Of a DNA stretch of 64,000 nucleotides, positions 9,180 through 17,448 are shown in pieces (positions within the stretch are counted from its first letter, which is position 1; every line of letters begins with the position of its first letter). Origin of the DNA: Stutzerimonas sp. S1 (GTDB lineage Bacteria > Pseudomonadota > Gammaproteobacteria > Pseudomonadales > Pseudomonadaceae). The stretch covers positions 310,001 to 374,000 of the forward strand of contig NZ_JAOEIY010000003.1 in assembly GCF_025966695.1 (NCBI RefSeq), written 5' to 3'. The position numbers and the translations under genes are program-made. The notes under the pieces are model-generated. The model searched no databases. It was not told the origin of the DNA and saw nothing but the letters and a program-made list of their open reading frames with translations.

Positions 9180-10379
9180 TCACTCAATGAAAAAGAGTAC
9201 TACCTTGGTTGCAAGAATTACCGCAACGCCCCATACGGGCAACCATGACACCTTGCCCAATATTTCGAAAGTATTATTTAACGATTTTACTTGCACCTCA
9301 AGCTGGGTTGCGGTTTCTGCAAGCAGCTCCTGAATTCTTCTAGGGTATGTATTCATCCTAGACTCAAAACCTTCAAAAGCCATGGTAAAACTGTGCTGAA
9401 GCCTCTTTACCTGAAGCTTCTGATTCTTAATCGTTGACAGCAGAATGAACGAAACAACGACTAATCCAACAGATAGCACCCACACTTCCAAGGGGTCATT
9501 GCTCTTGTATACCAATAAAATCCCGGCGATAGACACAGGCAACGCAAGTAGCTTACCTGCAATATCACCAAGAATTTCGCTTAAGCTCTTCGCATACTCC
9601 AGCTCAGCGCGAGCGACCTCCTGCCGAACTTTCTCGAATGAGAACCCATGAACATAAGACTGAAGATTAATTCGGTATTGATAAAGAACCTTACTCCATT
9701 CTTGAACTACAATCATGAATGGGTCACCACAGTCCCCGGCCGCATCTAAAACATCAGCTATGGACAGCCTGAACATCATCACGCGCTCAAGTAGGTTAGG
9801 CTTGCTGGAATTTTTAGGGTGGAGAATCTGCTCCAGCAGGTCCAAATGATTCAGCCGTACCTCTGCCATCTCAGGAGTAACCTTGGTAGCAATTAGGAAC
9901 GTGCGCGGAGGCTTCACTCCATCTTGAGGTAGGGCGAAAAACAGATTGAAAAAGGCCCGATTCGTCTCCCGATCGACCCCTATCGCCAGCTCCGAGAGCA
10001 GATGCACCAGCCTACAGACCTTCTTGAGGTTTGCTATCGGCCCAGGTGCATTCTTGTCTGAAAACATCCAGTTCAGATCTACTATGTAGATGTTTTCAGG
10101 AAACACGCCCTTATTAATAGAGGTGCTACCAGCCAAAAGCGTCTTGATATCTGGAAAGAACTTACCGTGCTCATTAGATGGTAACTTAAAAGTAAATGAG
10201 CACCCTGTTTCAGGTGAGGTCTCCACTTCCAAAAAACGGCCGAAGTGCTGAGGTAGCTCTTTCAGCGCTTCAAGCTTATCCGCAAGGCCTTTGTCGTAAC
10301 CCCCTTCATAGGAAAAGGCGCCATCTACAACTGGCTTACGACCTGTTGATCTGTATAAATCAACGACCTTGGCGAACAT
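9180..10379 (-). CDS. Membrane-anchored protein, second gene of an NA37 operon
   Basis: 399 residues with no recognised domain. The first 265 residues appear soluble (an alpha/beta part to about 165, then helices). Hydrophobic segments at about 273-291, 298-316 and 377-398 are probable membrane spans, with a charged, coiled-coil-like stretch between (320-372). Its ATG shares one nucleotide with the stop of the NA37 gene upstream (TAATG), so the two are translationally coupled. Base composition is much more AT-rich than the ICE backbone. A DNA-binding partner plus a membrane partner is the layout of some two-gene defence systems such as Kiwa, but there is no visible sequence link to KwaA, so function stays open. 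Confidence 0.7.
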   Translation of the reverse strand: MFAKVVDLYRSTGRKPVVDGAFSYEGGYDKGLADKLEALKELPQHFGRFLEVETSPETGCSFTFKLPSNEHGKFFPDIKTLLAGSTSINKGVFPENIYIVDLNWMFSDKNAPGPIANLKKVCRLVHLLSELAIGVDRETNRAFFNLFFALPQDGVKPPRTFLIATKVTPEMAEVRLNHLDLLEQILHPKNSSKPNLLERVMMFRLSIADVLDAAGDCGDPFMIVVQEWSKVLYQYRINLQSYVHGFSFEKVRQEVARAELEYAKSLSEILGDIAGKLLALPVSIAGILLVYKSNDPLEVWVLSVGLVVVSFILLSTIKNQKLQVKRLQHSFTMAFEGFESRMNTYPRRIQELLAETATQLEVQVKSLNNTFEILGKVSWLPVWGVAVILATKVVLFFIE

Positions 10380-11521
10380 TATTTATCCCTGCTTGCTATC
10401 TCTTCTTCAATCAGAGATATTAGCGAGTCAGGCAAGTTAGTCAAGATTAACTTTTTAGTTTTTTCATCATAAAACACATCTGCAACTTCCTCTTTGCCTA
10501 AGGCGCCGCGCTCGAACTGAATGGACCAACTTGCAGCCTCAGATTTAATTCGGGTCTTCTCTTTAAGGCCTTTTGCGTTAACAGAGAACTCTACCGGAAC
10601 CTTATATTTCTCATCATTAAGGAAATCCTTAATGCCTTCAATATGCTCAGCGAGGTCCTCGGGCACATTCTTTACAGCCGCGAGGCAAACACCATCCAGT
10701 CGCGCTGACTTTTTATCTTCCAGTTGTTTTTCGAGGTATTTAATTACCGCCTCTTTGGCTTTGTAGCTAAACCCCTTTAGCGCTGGCTTGGACTGAAAGA
10801 ACGCGACGACAGCATCGACTGCTCCTTTCGTAGCTCTGCCAGATGCAACGCCTTTCGCACACCCAAGCGCGTAGATGAAATAGTCAGACGCTTGGCTGTC
10901 TCTCCCGCGGCTTACGAAGCACAGGTAAGTCGTATCAATACGCTCTTCCAAGGCTTCTTTAGCCTCCGCGTCATCCTCAATTTCAGCCTCTTCCTGAGCA
11001 AGCTGGTGCGTGATGTATGCAAAGTCATTGACGTTGATACGGGCAGCCTGCTGGACCTTATTCAGATCGATTTCCTGAATCTCTTTGGGTACATAGTTCT
11101 CATCGAGCTGGATGCCCCCCCTCTGCTTCATGCTGGCGACCAGGAAGAACTGGGAGCCTTGGGATTCATATAGAGCGCACAGGATATGGCCACCGGTCGA
11201 CAGCACGCGCTTTGCTGCCTGCTCGACCAGTTGATCCATCACGAGATGTGAAAGCGAAAGAAATGCTGTAGCGTCAGGCAGGTTGCCGGTGTACGCATCA
11301 AAGGCAGCAGGGAAAGGCCCTTGTCGCTCGTCATTGGAAAACTGGCCATAAACAACGCTATTGCCAGTGGTGCCAATCAGACCATTAATTCCTTGCGCCA
11401 ACGCGATTAGTGCCCGGTTCTCGGTATCTAGAACAATGTCTTTTTTGACGACCTTACCAATTACGTCGGTGTGAGCTTCTTTGGTGAAGCTGTGGATGAT
11501 GGCGTGCTTGAGGACAAACAT
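10379..11521 (-). CDS. NA37 (YejK/NdpA-like) nucleoid-associated protein
   Basis: 380 residues from the ATG at 11521, chosen because AAGGA lies 7 nt upstream and the protein then begins MFVLKHAIIHSF; an earlier ATG at 11551 adds ten residues. The pattern IIHSFTKEAHTD... LDTENRALIALAQGINGLIG, then ATAFLSLSHLVMDQLVEQA, HILCALYESQGSQFFLVASMK and DDAEAKEALEERIDTTYLCFVSRG, matches the 37-kDa nucleoid-associated family. In E. coli YejK binds nucleoid DNA. This copy is cargo on a mobile element, with AT-rich composition and a translationally coupled membrane partner, so it is more likely a specialised DNA-sensing subunit than a housekeeping protein. Confidence 0.8.
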   Translation of the reverse strand: MFVLKHAIIHSFTKEAHTDVIGKVVKKDIVLDTENRALIALAQGINGLIGTTGNSVVYGQFSNDERQGPFPAAFDAYTGNLPDATAFLSLSHLVMDQLVEQAAKRVLSTGGHILCALYESQGSQFFLVASMKQRGGIQLDENYVPKEIQEIDLNKVQQAARINVNDFAYITHQLAQEEAEIEDDAEAKEALEERIDTTYLCFVSRGRDSQASDYFIYALGCAKGVASGRATKGAVDAVVAFFQSKPALKGFSYKAKEAVIKYLEKQLEDKKSARLDGVCLAAVKNVPEDLAEHIEGIKDFLNDEKYKVPVEFSVNAKGLKEKTRIKSEAASWSIQFERGALGKEEVADVFYDEKTKKLILTNLPDSLISLIEEEIASRDK

Positions 11522-11876
11522 TTGGAGATCCTTCTCTGGATGGTCTTCCATAGTTTCATAGCGAAGCTATAGCAAGAACTGTATATCCATCCAGAAACGA
11601 ATATCAGATAATCATCTCAGGTCTCCAGCGCCCGAAAACAGAAAGAGCGCCGAAGGCGCGCTGTCTATGCCGTTTACGGCCCATGCCAAACCGAGCCCAA
11701 GCTAACCAAGTAGGGACTAGCCACTCCTCGGCGTGCCTAGCAATTGATGCTTGCGCACCGCAATGCCCTCTCAGTGAAAGGAATGACGCCGCCTAATCGC
11801 CGGCCAATGCCCTTTTGGTCATACCCTTGAGCGACGAAAGCCGCTCCACCGCATCGACGTTGCTCTTGCATAATCG

Positions 11877-11939
11877 GGGACAGACCACGATTAATTTCGC
11901 TTCTACCTATATTGTTCAAGCCAAACCATGGTCTGTCCC
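11877..11939. repeat. 63-bp inverted-repeat element with GGGACAGACCA ends
   Basis: GGGACAGACCACGATT at 11877-11892 faces AAACCATGGTCTGTCCC at 11923-11939; the outer 11 bp are perfectly complementary. GGGACAGACCA-type palindromes are commonly associated with REP-type or IS200-like single-strand transposases, so this is probably a REP-like remnant. It has no coding capacity. Confidence 0.55.
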
Positions 11940-12552
11940 TGTGGGTAGTAATCGCTGGTTGGTCGGTTTGGGGGGCACGCCGGAGACACTGGCGATGCTC
12001 GTCATGGCTGGTGCCGCAGCCCACTTGGCCATTGCCTTGTTGCGGCAGTCCAGTTCTCTTCGTGCATGGCCTGTTGGGCGATGGGGATACTGGTTCTATC
12101 CAGTTCACCTGTCAGTCCTGTCCCTGTTGAGTCTCTGAAAGGGCGTTCGTCCGCTTCTGGCCGAAAGCTGCTAAATGATCTTCCGCCGTCCGACCTCACG
12201 TTTTCGCTCTATTGTCTGAGGGATTCCCATTTTGAGGCATCCGGCGATCCGCCGTCGGGCTCGCGGGCTGCTGCGCCCCGCGCCTCGTGCCGGGTCGCGG
12301 CCATTCGGCTTTGATCCGTGATGTCTTCGGCCCTTGAGGGCCTGCGCGCTCCGCTTGCCTCGATCCGTGGCATGGGTGGAATGGGGGGCGGTCTTGCTGT
12401 TCCCTTCACCGTATCACGGCGTTCTCGCCGTCAAGGGCTGCGCGTGCCTTGCACGCTGGCGTCCTGGCGGTCGTCGTTGACCCCTGACAGCTGCGCTGCG
12501 CCGTGCTGGTGCCGGTTCCGGGCAATTCCGCCCGAGCAACCGGAGCACGACT
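11940..12552 (+). other. Long non-coding leader upstream of radC
   Basis: About 600 bp without a supportable gene. From about 12,240 it is very GC-rich with short palindromes (for example TCTTCGGCCCTTGAGGGCC near 12,328), a texture shared with the leaders before the DUF932 and DUF736 genes. Possible roles are promoter leader or single-strand structure used during transfer. Confidence 0.4.
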
Positions 12553-13062
12553 ATGTCGCAACTTTCCTTTTCCTCGTTCGATGCCATGCTGCTGGTGCGT
12601 GACGCACAGGGGCGCTACCTGCCGGCATCTGTAGATCAGATCCTGAGCGTGGCGCGTCAGGCGATTGATCAGAAGTACCAGCGCGGGGCGCTGTTTGACG
12701 CACCGGAAGTGGTCAAAGATTACCTGAGTACCAAGCTGGTCGGTTTCGAGCACGAGGTGTTCGCAGCGCTGTTCATGGACAGCAAACATCGGTTGCTTGA
12801 GTACGTTGAGTTGTTCCGCGGCACCATCGATCAGGCTTCGGTGTATCCGCGCGAAGTGGTGAAGGAGGCGTTGCGGATTAACGCTGCGGCGGTGATCTTC
12901 TCGCATAACCATCCGAGCGGAAATCCAGAGCCAAGCCAGGCGGACAAGGTGCTGACCCAGCGCCTCAAGGAGGCGCTGGCGCTGGTGGATGTACGCACGC
13001 TGGATCACATCATAGTGGGCGGCGAGGCAACGGTTTCGTTCGCAGAGCAGGGCTTGCTCTAG
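12553..13062 (+). CDS. radC: RadC-family JAB-domain protein
   Basis: 169 residues, the short form usual on mobile elements (chromosomal RadC is about 225 and has an N-terminal HhH region, absent here). The metal-binding motif HNHPSGNPEPSQADKVLTQRL carries the JAB/MPN ligands: two His and a downstream Asp. Despite the name, a DNA-repair role is not supported for this family. Such genes are common in ICE leading regions, where an anti-restriction or peptidase-like role has been suggested but not settled. A strong terminator follows directly. Confidence 0.88.
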   Translation: MSQLSFSSFDAMLLVRDAQGRYLPASVDQILSVARQAIDQKYQRGALFDAPEVVKDYLSTKLVGFEHEVFAALFMDSKHRLLEYVELFRGTIDQASVYPREVVKEALRINAAAVIFSHNHPSGNPEPSQADKVLTQRLKEALALVDVRTLDHIIVGGEATVSFAEQGLL

Positions 13063-13640
13063 CCGCAGGGGGCTTCGGCCCCCTTTTTTGCTGCGCCGTC
13101 GAATGCGGGCGGCATGGAGTCCACTTGTTTTTCATCCGCTACCCGTTCCACAGCGGAATCGGCGGCCTTATCCGGCATACGCTCTTTTGGCTTTTTTTGA
13201 CTACGTCGTGCTTGGCCGCGCTGCCGCTTAGCTTGCTGCTTCGCGTGCAGCGCCTGGTTCGCCGTCACCACGCCAACCGCCTGACCATTCAGGTCCATGC
13301 GTGGCGCATTCTCCGTCATGCATGCCCAGTAGCGACTTCCTCGGCACCAGATAGCGATGCCTTGTTTGAGCTGTTCCTTGGTTATTCCGAGCAGATCCAG
13401 GTGTTGCTCAGCATCTTGGAGAATCCCTTCCTTTAGGGGTACCTTGGGGGCCGGACTGACCGGGAAAGCCAATGGAAAACGCTTCTGCAACCGCCAGATC
13501 GCTTCCACCGCAGGATCTTGCTCGCGAGGCTCTGTCTTCCGAGAAGGCTTCTGCATACGCTGCTGCGTAGCATCAGCCTTTTCCTGCACCTTTTCAGCTC
13601 GTAGGCGGTCTCGTAGCTCTGCTAGTAGTTCAAAACCCAT
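13059..13640 (-). CDS. ProQ/FinO-family RNA chaperone
   Basis: 193 residues. The core DPAVEAIWRLQKRFPLAFP, then KVPLKEGILQDAEQHLDLLGITKEQLKQ and IWCRGSRYWACM, is the ProQ/FinO domain, which binds structured RNAs. Charged tails surround it (RKTEPREQD before; KQQAKRQRGQARRSQKKPKERM after). On plasmids FinO-like proteins control transfer through antisense RNA; an RNA target in this element was not identified. It converges on radC, with the two stop codons overlapping, and its 3' end contains the radC terminator. Confidence 0.88.
   Translation of the reverse strand: MGFELLAELRDRLRAEKVQEKADATQQRMQKPSRKTEPREQDPAVEAIWRLQKRFPLAFPVSPAPKVPLKEGILQDAEQHLDLLGITKEQLKQGIAIWCRGSRYWACMTENAPRMDLNGQAVGVVTANQALHAKQQAKRQRGQARRSQKKPKERMPDKAADSAVERVADEKQVDSMPPAFDGAAKKGAEAPCG
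13068..13089 (+). terminator. Rho-independent terminator of radC
   Basis: GGGGGC (13068-13073), loop TTCG, GCCCCC (13078-13083), then six T. It starts 6 nt after the radC stop and lies inside the last codons of the convergent ProQ-family gene, so one sequence serves as terminator and coding DNA. Confidence 0.9.
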
Positions 13641-13695
13641 CGTTCAGTTCGCAGCTTCATCGTTGATTCGTGCTGATAGGGTATCCCATGCAAAA

Positions 13696-13711
13696 CGTTT
13701 TACACAGCCTG
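13696..13711. repeat. Solitary insertion-element end
   Basis: CGTTTTACACAGCCTG closely matches CGTTTTCACACAGCCTG, the right end of the element at 19448-19613. No partner end was found nearby, so it looks like the scar of a partly deleted insertion, next to the broken gene at 13935-14254. Confidence 0.4.
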
Positions 13712-13934
13712 CTTAAGAGTGCGTGAGCGCGGCATCTGACCCGCCTGGCTACAGATCGTTGTGGCTGCCACATCCGGCGGGGCCTGGGCGGATATGTGTA
13801 TTGCCTGCATAGCTGGTACGACTCTAAATGTTGTTGATTGCGTCCGTGAGAACTTTTGGGGTAGCTGCGTGCCCGTAATGCCTCTTCCTGCTTTGCAGGG
13901 GGCTTCGGCCATCTTTGTGCTGCGCCACTCAAGG

Positions 13935-14254
13935 CGGCCGGCACACACCACTTGTCGCGGAGGCGTTGGCGAAGTCGTTTTACGTAGGTGCTGTCCGCAA
14001 GCTCATCCGGCCCCAAGTCCAGCGCGCAATTCGCCAACGAGGCGAGCACACCATCGCTGAGCCGAAAATCGTCGGGCAGAGGTCCCCCGCTCTGTGCGCT
14101 GTTTTCCTCAACGGCAGCAAACAATGCCTTGAAGAAGTCGGTTCGCGAAGGCCGCGTTCCTGTAGACGCGGCGCGGGTCGGTGTTGTAGCGCTTTTCGCC
14201 GATCAGGATGTTTTCGCAGACTTGCTGCGGGGTGGTGGTCTGCGCTGTAGGCAT
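13935..14254 (-). pseudogene. Frameshifted conserved ICE gene of unknown function
   Basis: From an ATG at 14254 with AAGGA 9 nt upstream, the frame reads MPTAQTTTPQQVCENILIGE, continues KRYNTDPRRVYRNAAFANR and then meets a stop. One base out of phase it continues DFFKALFAAVEENSAQSGG and DFRLSDGVLASLANCALDLG. A single missing base near 14,145 therefore breaks one gene. Past about 13,935 protein-like sequence fades, so the 3' end is also lost. The family is not recognised. A sequencing error cannot be excluded for the frameshift, but the missing tail argues for real decay. Confidence 0.6.
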
Positions 14255-14840
14255 GTGTCATCCTTTATGTTGAAGTCGCTTCAGCCTATTTGACCTTGCT
14301 GGGTGTGTCGGTACCCCAAACCACATTGCTTGACCGGCTCTGAGGTACTTCAGCTGTTTGGGCATCCCCGCCTATGGCCGGGCGCGCTGTCGTGCTGCGC
14401 ATCGAGCCTCGCTGCGCAAGTCTCGCCCTTTGGGCTTCCATCGTTCCCTCGCTGTGCTCGGCTAATGCCTTCGGCCCGGCTGCTCCGGGCCTGCGCGCTG
14501 CGCTTGCGAAGGCCGTTGCCCATGCTGCGGCCATTGCCTGTCGATCCGTCTTTCCCTGACTTCATCACCTTGTCGCGACTGTAGCGCGCGGCCTCGCGCC
14601 TTCAAGGCGCGCCGGGCCGTGTCCTCGGCTGCGCCTGCGGGCCGCACCCTCCCGGCGCTTGCTTCCTTGACGGCACCCGTCCGCGTGCTCCTGACCGTCG
14701 CGGGCGATGAACTCAGGAAAGACGGTGGCAACGAGGCCAGCCCAGGTGTTCGTGCCGACCCCACCGGAAGAGCCGAAAGCGGGCTCCGAATCTAGGAATC
14801 CGGTGGGGGTTGAACAGCAAACCTTGTCAGGAGAACGACC
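14255..14840 (+). other. Long GC-rich leader upstream of the DUF932 gene
   Basis: About 590 bp with no supportable gene. It holds palindrome-rich blocks such as CTTCGGCCCGGCTGCTCCGG near 14,469 that resemble the radC leader. An AGGAG ribosome site (about 14,829) precedes the next gene. Probably promoter leader or single-strand-active structure. Confidence 0.4.
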
Positions 14841-15671
14841 ATGCAACTTGCTTCCAACTTCTCGTACCGCTCCCCGGTGCTGCGCTCGGAATCCCCCTTG
14901 TCGGATGAGCAGATTCGCAATGTGGCCCCGTCCATCTTCGCCGAGGCTCCGCACGAAAGCCGCTCCGAGCGCTACAGCTACATCCCGACCGCGACCCTGT
15001 TGCAGGAGCTGCGCGGCGAGGGCTTCGAGCCCTTCATGGTGTGTCAGACCCGGGTGCGCCGGGACGACCGGCGCGAATTCACCAAGCACATGATCCGCCT
15101 GCGTCATGCCAGCCAGATTGATGCCCGAGGCGAGGCCAATGAAATCATCCTGCTGAATTCGCACGACGGCACCAGCAGCTACCAGATGCTGGCCGGCATG
15201 TTCCGTTTCGTCTGCCAGAACGGCCTAGTCTGCGGCGACACCGTAGCGGACGCGCGCGTGCCGCATAAAGGCGACGTGGCCGCCCAGGTGATCGAGGGCG
15301 CTTACCAAGTACTGCACGGTTTCGAGCAGGCGCAGGTGTCGCGCGAGGCCATGCGCGCTGTCACCCTGGATGGCGGCGAGGCCGAAGTCTTCGCCCGTGC
15401 CGCGCTGGCTCTCAAGTATGACGATCACGCCAAGCCGGCGCCGATCACCGAACGGCAGGTGCTGGCCCCGCGCCGTCTCGACGACAACCGAGCCGACCTC
15501 TGGAGCGTGTTCAACCGAACCCAGGAAAACCTCATTCGTGGCGGTCTGGTCGGGCGCAGCAATAGCGGACGCCGTCAGCGTACCCGCCCCGTGCAGGGCA
15601 TCGACCAGGACCTACGCCTGAACCGTGCCCTGTGGCTTCTGGCCGATGGCCTGCGCCAGTTGAAAGCCTGA
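14841..15671 (+). CDS. DUF932 domain protein
   Basis: 276 residues with a good AGGAGA ribosome site. Diagnostic features are YSYIPTATLLQELRGEGFEPF, the central DARGEANEIILLNSHDGTSSYQ, MFRFVCQNGLVCGD and the C-terminal arginine-rich RSNSGRRQRTRPVQGID. DUF932 proteins are almost always on plasmids, ICEs and phages, often in the leading region, but have no established biochemical role. A terminator hairpin follows 10 bp after the stop. Confidence 0.9.
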   Translation: MQLASNFSYRSPVLRSESPLSDEQIRNVAPSIFAEAPHESRSERYSYIPTATLLQELRGEGFEPFMVCQTRVRRDDRREFTKHMIRLRHASQIDARGEANEIILLNSHDGTSSYQMLAGMFRFVCQNGLVCGDTVADARVPHKGDVAAQVIEGAYQVLHGFEQAQVSREAMRAVTLDGGEAEVFARAALALKYDDHAKPAPITERQVLAPRRLDDNRADLWSVFNRTQENLIRGGLVGRSNSGRRQRTRPVQGIDQDLRLNRALWLLADGLRQLKA

Positions 15672-15681
15672 AGCCCACCCG

Positions 15682-15708
15682 GAGGGGCCGTCGGGCGGTC
15701 GGCCCCTC
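15682..15708 (+). terminator. Terminator hairpin after the DUF932 gene
   Basis: GAGGGGCC (15682-15689) pairs with GGCCCCTC (15701-15708) across an 11-nt loop and is followed by ATATATTTCG. A strong 8-bp stem with an A/T tail fits transcription termination. Confidence 0.75.
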
Positions 15709-15799
15709 ATATATTTCGAACGTTGTCGTAACCGTGCGTGGTGTTCCGCCACGGAGAGTTGAATCGAGACCTCGGATCAGCCGACTGCTACCGAAGACG

Positions 15800-15994
15800 C
15801 TATTGGTCCAAGTTTTGAGCGATGTGCCCGACGAGCTTCAGGGGCTCGCGACTGTTCATCACGGTAAACATGAGGTCGCGTTTGCTGCGGGGGAGAGCTT
15901 GGGAGCAACGCTTGGCAGTGGCCTTTACTGCCGCATTCGTGCCGTGGAGCTTGGCGGTAAGAAGAAGTGCGATGGTCGCATCAGTCAGGGTCAC
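15800..15994 (-). CDS. Possible small protein (64 aa), uncertain
   Basis: A GTG-started frame begins MTLTDATIALLLTAKLHGTN and continues with a balanced, basic composition (KATAKRCSQALPRSKRDLMF). It has no ribosome site and no recognised family. It is listed because opposing frames look less protein-like and the neighbourhood carries small ICE genes on this strand. Confidence 0.3.
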   Translation of the reverse strand: MTLTDATIALLLTAKLHGTNAAVKATAKRCSQALPRSKRDLMFTVMNSREPLKLVGHIAQNLDQ

Positions 15995-16199
15995 GAGCGT
16001 CTCGTTTTAAAGGATGGTACAGCCATATTTTATGGCAGTTTCGTTAGTAGCGAAAAGAACTTGGATTGCCGAACTCGGCGATAATCATGGGTGTTTCGTG
16101 GCGGCGTATACCAATGTGCTTGGCATGGGAACTGGCTTTCTGTGTTGACAATGCCAGCGAAAGAAAGAATTGGCCGCCGCAGCGGGCGGCCCAGAGCAA

Positions 16200-16466
16200 T
16201 CAGCCGTGCGCCGCACTCGCCCCAAGTGCGCGGCGATACAGCACGACCATCTCGTCGAGCAGTTCCTGAGCTGCATAGCTCAGTAAGTGAGCACGCAGAT
16301 CGAGGGTCTGAGCGCCCCCGTTGTCGGTAAGCTGGCAGAGCAGCCCCCGGATCATCTCGGCGCGCATTTCTGCGTCGGCTAGTGGACCAGGCAACGAAAC
16401 GGCTGCCGAATAGCCCGAACGGGCAGTAGAAGGAAAGGGCAGGAGATTGGAAGGCTGCTTAGTCAT
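16200..16466 (-). CDS. Small hypothetical ICE protein
   Basis: 88 residues from the ATG at 16466, which has GAGGTG just upstream; an earlier in-frame start lacks this. The sequence starts MTKQPSNLLPFPSTARSGYS, and its C-terminal half is helical (ADAEMRAEMIRGLLCQLTDN; LLSYAAQELLDEMVVLYRRA). No family was recognised. Probably a small regulator or stability protein of the element. Confidence 0.55.
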   Translation of the reverse strand: MTKQPSNLLPFPSTARSGYSAAVSLPGPLADAEMRAEMIRGLLCQLTDNGGAQTLDLRAHLLSYAAQELLDEMVVLYRRALGASAAHG

Positions 16467-16614
16467 GGCGCACCTCGCGACGCGAAGTGGCACAACAGCC
16501 AATAGTAGATAAAACGACGAGGCGGGGCGCGGGCGTAAAAAGGGAATAGCGCATTTTGGTGCTCCTTGGTTTGGTTAAGGAGCCGTCACCCGCCGTTGCT
16601 ACGCGGTTATGGGT

Positions 16615-16689
16615 GGCGGACCGCACGGGGGTAGCAAACCGGAAACCAAGGGAACCGGCCAGGCCGAAGCCTGCCCCGCACGGTCCGCC
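16615..16689. repeat. Inverted repeat that can form a large cruciform
   Basis: GGCGGACCGCACGGGG (16615-16630) faces CCCCGCACGGTCCGCC (16674-16689): 14 of 16 positions pair across a 43-bp spacer, which itself contains AACCGG and CCGGCC. It lies in a 0.7-kb gene-free stretch upstream of the small gene at 16466, and could be regulatory or part of a transfer or replication origin. Confidence 0.45.
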
Positions 16690-16929
16690 ATAGCGTCGCT
16701 ACAGCGCGGTACAAGTACCGACTGTGCGCTACGGCGCAACTGCGCCCTTGGTTTTCTCAGGTTGCTACACCCGGCCGCGGCATTTACCGCGACCAGGTCA
16801 GTCTAGCGCGAGGCTTTTGAGAGGGCAAACGTGCTGGGGCGTAAGTAGGGAGATGGGCGTGTTGAAGCTTGCAGAGTCGCGGGGTAGCTCTCGACCGACC
16901 CATGCGGCCGATGACGAACGGCGGACATC

Positions 16930-17114
16930 GGCCGATTCTGTTGAAAAAGTCGGTTTTTGAGAGAGCTGCTTTTCGGCAGCTCAAAAATTGCTCGATTCCG
17001 GCGCTGCTACGTAAAAACTAATACAGCTCAGTTTTCTGGCGAACCAGATTTCAACGTCGCTAACGCTCTTTCATGGGCAAAAATCGCGGTGGGACTTTTT
17101 CAACAGAATCGGCC
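16930..17114. mobile_element. 185-bp MITE-like element with perfect 22-bp terminal inverted repeats
   Basis: Left end GGCCGATTCTGTTGAAAAAGTC (16930-16951) is exactly complementary to 17093-17114. Inside is a hairpin, GAGCTGC-TTTTCG-GCAGCTC, and no open frame. Ends with TGTTGAAAAAGT are typical of DDE insertion sequences, so this is a non-autonomous derivative or internally deleted IS. No target duplication was recognised at its borders. Confidence 0.75.
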
Positions 17115-17160
17115 AGGAGCAGACACTCCGAATGTGTCTAGACTACCTGGGGCGATTCAG

Positions 17161-17448
17161 TCAGTTGGACTCGGCCAGTTGCGAAAGGCTAATGCACCCC
17201 TCGCTCGAAACAAATCCCGTCTCCTCGACCTCTGCCGGCAGCATAAACAGTACATCGAGCGGTAACTCCTGGCCTGCATGCCTCAACTCTGCCTTCAGCC
17301 GGCACAGCGGGTCGCCGGCCGGGCCAACGATCAAGATGTCAAAATCGCTGCCTACACCCAACAGCGATGAGCCAAACATGAAGGACTCGAAGTCCCGCAG
17401 TGATTGGCAGGTTTGGAGCAGGTGTTTCGCGACTTCACATGCCGTCAT
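17161..17448 (-). CDS. Minimal nucleotidyltransferase, third gene of an HNH operon
   Basis: 95 residues. FGSSLLGVGSDFDILIV (25-41) is the polymerase-beta-like nucleotidyltransferase signature with acidic pair D35 and D37; a third acid, D65 in LPLDVLF, completes the metal site. It lacks the C-terminal domain of larger nucleotidyltransferases. Minimal enzymes of this type act as antitoxin AMP-transferases (MNT/HEPN) or in signalling. The ATG shares one base with the stop of the gene before it (TGATG). The partner is not a HEPN protein, so the job is inferred only as part of the three-gene unit. Confidence 0.75.
   Translation of the reverse strand: MTACEVAKHLLQTCQSLRDFESFMFGSSLLGVGSDFDILIVGPAGDPLCRLKAELRHAGQELPLDVLFMLPAEVEETGFVSSEGCISLSQLAESN

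Noticed and set aside
11737..12409. Several overlapping ORFs on both strands between the NA37 operon and radC
   Set aside because: They overlap a palindromic element and GC-rich leader DNA, and none has a ribosome site or family pattern.
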